NCBI GenBank assembly: GCA_964452105.1
Contig: CAYVLI010000161.1
Coordinates: 1-6,368 of the forward strand
Direction of reading: 5' to 3'
DNA: 6,368 bases
DNA from: CAYVLI01 sp964452105 [NCBI: uncultured Nitrospinota bacterium]
GTDB taxonomy: Bacteria > JAUXIQ01
Positions 5,295 to 6,368 of this stretch are shown here, piece after piece (within the stretch, counting starts at the first letter, position 1; each line of letters opens with the position of its first letter). Position numbers and translations under genes: made by a program. The notes below the pieces were generated by a model, which ran no database searches, was not told the origin of the DNA, and saw only the letters and a list, made by a program, of their open reading frames with translations.

Positions 5295-5468
5295 ATGGCA
5301 AAATGTCTCGTTTGCGGTAAAGAGGTTGACGAAAAGAACTGGCTGGCTACCGGCGGAGACAAGATGATACACGAAGGCAATCACTACTATTTCTGCGGCC
5401 TGGTATGCAGGCAGAAATTTGCCAACAACAAGCAGAAATATATAGAGGCGGCTGAAAAGAAATCGTGA
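5295..5468 (+). CDS. 57-residue YHS/TRASH-like Cys-rich mini-protein
   Basis: This short gene encodes 57 residues: MAKCLVCGKEVDEKNW near the start, then HYYFCGLVCRQKFANN, then a charged Lys/Glu tail. The spacing C4-x2-C7 ... C34-x3-C38 with YYFC and a following KF is typical of YHS/TRASH metal-binding domains, which bind metal ions through Cys residues. It consists of one domain only, with no signal peptide, so it is probably cytoplasmic. The start is supported by AGGGGG ending 8 nt before the ATG. It begins 30 nt after the acyl-CoA dehydrogenase stop with no promoter or terminator between, so the two are probably co-transcribed. It could act as a metal carrier or sensor, or as a partner of the flavoprotein; this is inference. 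Confidence 0.8.
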   Translation: MAKCLVCGKEVDEKNWLATGGDKMIHEGNHYYFCGLVCRQKFANNKQKYIEAAEKKS

Positions 5469-5518
5469 AACGAGCGGCCCATCTATACCTATAAGTGATT
5501 ACCGAACAAAGTTCTTCG

Positions 5519-5561
5519 GAAGCAGAGGCGGGAGGGGTCAATCCTGCCGCCGGGCTGCTTC
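5519..5561. terminator. Large imperfect hairpin between convergent genes
   Basis: Outer arms GAAGCAG (5519-5525) and CTGCTTC (5555-5561) enclose inner arms 5527-5535 and 5543-5551 (eight of nine pairs) around a 7-nt loop. That gives about 15 pairs in all. It lies 50 nt past the plus-strand mini-gene and overlaps the last codons and stop of the minus-strand DUF2889 gene. It could stop transcription from both sides. No clean T run follows on either strand (TTCG on plus, CCGAAGAAC on minus), so termination efficiency is uncertain. Confidence 0.5.
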
Positions 5562-6023
5562 TTCGTTAAGCGCCCAGCAACTGTTCCTGGCAGGCGCAAC
5601 GTTGGCGATTACATCAACTCTTCTCTGGTGGTCGTTACCCAGCGATTCGAATCTGCCCGGATACTTGAAGTAAGTCTCCATAAAATTTATCTGGAAGAAA
5701 GCCTTGGCCAGATCCATCACCATGTCCACAAGATGGGTGCATCCCTGGGGGCCACCGAGCAGCCGTCCCACCTTTCTGTTCATGCCCGGCTCTATTCTGA
5801 CTCCCACCAATGCGTCCATCAGACTTTCAGTCTCCTTGCAGATGGCGCCGTAGGGAGCCTTCTCTATGCTGGCGGCGGCGGAGAGTATTTCACCCTCCGG
5901 ATATGTAGCCCGCATTTCAACGGTTATGCCGTGTATGTGGTCTCTGAAGGCGCCCACGAGAAGGAAGAGCCCCTCCCCTTCCTTGTGGATTTCCGAGGAT
6001 TTCTCTTTCCTGTAATAGACCAT
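5538..6023 (-). CDS. DUF2889 family protein
   Basis: From the ATG at 6023 the product is 161 residues. Family hallmarks are the early RKEKSSEIHKEGEGLFLLVG, DHIHGITVEM (29-38), KAPYGAIC (55-62) and above all GGPQGCTHLVDMVMDLA (90-106), plus a late NSCWALNEE. The conserved C62, C95, H97 and C149 could bind a metal or form an active site, but the family has no established function that I know of. The N-terminus is ambiguous. The frame continues to a GTG at 6062 (13 more residues) without a clear ribosome binding site, while AGGGG lies 4 nt before the ATG at 6023 and the shorter product fits the family start better. No signal peptide is seen. It follows the MBL-fold gene closely on the same strand, so they are probably co-transcribed. 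Confidence 0.82.
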   Translation of the reverse strand: MVYYRKEKSSEIHKEGEGLFLLVGAFRDHIHGITVEMRATYPEGEILSAAASIEKAPYGAICKETESLMDALVGVRIEPGMNRKVGRLLGGPQGCTHLVDMVMDLAKAFFQINFMETYFKYPGRFESLGNDHQRRVDVIANVAPARNSCWALNEEAARRQD

Positions 6024-6074
6024 ATTACCCCTGGCGTGCAGACCGGATTTGCAAGCGTTCACGCCGCCGTTGAA

Positions 6075-6368
6075 CTATATGTCGGTGAAATGAGCCATCC
6101 CGTTGACAAACGGATTCCACTTCTTTTCCATGCCTATGCTCGAGGCCGGCCCGTGACCCGGGTAAATTTCCGTATCGTCATCCAGGGTCATGACCCTCTC
6201 CATTAGCGAGCGCATGAGCGTCTTCATACTGCCGCCCCTTATATCCGTCCGTCCTATGCCCTGGGAGAAGAGCGTATCGCCGGTTATGAGTTTCTTACCC
6301 ATTTTGAGGCAGACGCTTCCCGGGCTGTGGCCCGGCGTATGTATCACTTTCACCTCTATGCTGCCGAC
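6075..6368 (-). CDS. Glyoxalase II-like MBL-fold hydrolase, 5' end outside window
   Basis: The reading frame is open to the window edge, so only the C-terminal 97 residues are seen. They contain the later metal-ligand motifs of the metallo-beta-lactamase fold: HTPGHSPGS (third-motif His, residues 10-18 from the edge), LITGDTLF with the bridging Asp, GRTDIRGG and YPGHGP with the final His. The HxHxDH motif would lie upstream. The pattern matches small glyoxalase II-like (YcbL/GloB-type) hydrolases of about 200-210 residues, which cleave thioesters such as S-lactoylglutathione; the substrate here is not determined. The internal GTG at 6353 is not a likely start because the fold would lack its main metal site. 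It stops about 50 nt before the downstream DUF2889 start, or 12 nt if the GTG is used. Confidence 0.88.
   Translation of the reverse strand, partial: VGSIEVKVIHTPGHSPGSVCLKMGKKLITGDTLFSQGIGRTDIRGGSMKTLMRSLMERVMTLDDDTEIYPGHGPASSIGMEKKWNPFVNGMAHFTDI

Noticed and set aside
5628-6206. Plus-strand open frame (192 codons) opposite the DUF2889 and MBL-fold genes
   Set aside because: It spans two recognised minus-strand genes and their junction, has no family resemblance and no good translation start.

Overview
This window looks like chromosomal DNA from a Gram-negative, probably anaerobic bacterium of the former Deltaproteobacteria (Desulfobacterota or relatives). This is inferred from the mixture of genes: a DUF2889 protein, a soluble acyl-CoA dehydrogenase followed by a mini YHS-type protein, and several Sec-exported proteins of unknown role. 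Composition is roughly half G+C. No rRNA, tRNA, CRISPR array, transposase or phage gene is visible.

Layout. Positions 1-396 hold no supported gene but contain a cluster of short 9-nt repeats (consensus AATCNGYGK, in both orientations) followed by a G/C-run segment. Positions 397-2649 hold a two-gene unit on the minus strand: an exported TPR protein and, 15 nt downstream, an exported calcineurin-type metallophosphoesterase that resembles the ectodomain of eukaryotic TMEM62. Positions 2650-3129 are noncoding with several inverted repeats. An exported protein of unknown function with His-rich ends follows on the minus strand (3130-3759). A 371-nt divergent intergenic region then carries plausible sigma-70 promoters for both flanking genes and two operator-like palindromes.

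On the plus strand, 4131-5468 encodes an acyl-CoA dehydrogenase family flavoprotein and, 30 nt later, a 57-residue Cys-rich YHS/TRASH-like protein. A large imperfect hairpin lies where this unit converges with the next one. The window ends with two minus-strand genes: a DUF2889 protein and, upstream of it, the C-terminal part of a glyoxalase II-like metallo-beta-lactamase-fold hydrolase that is cut by the window edge.

How the genes may work together. The acyl-CoA dehydrogenase unit suggests fatty or aromatic acyl-CoA metabolism. The glyoxalase II-like hydrolase could act on thioesters, but nothing here fixes a substrate. The TPR and metallophosphoesterase proteins are probably co-transcribed and both exported. 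No convincing new multi-gene system is seen. The most interesting points are the TMEM62-like architecture, the apparent lack of both classical catalytic glutamates in the acyl-CoA dehydrogenase, its mini-protein partner, and the intergenic repeat and palindrome structures.
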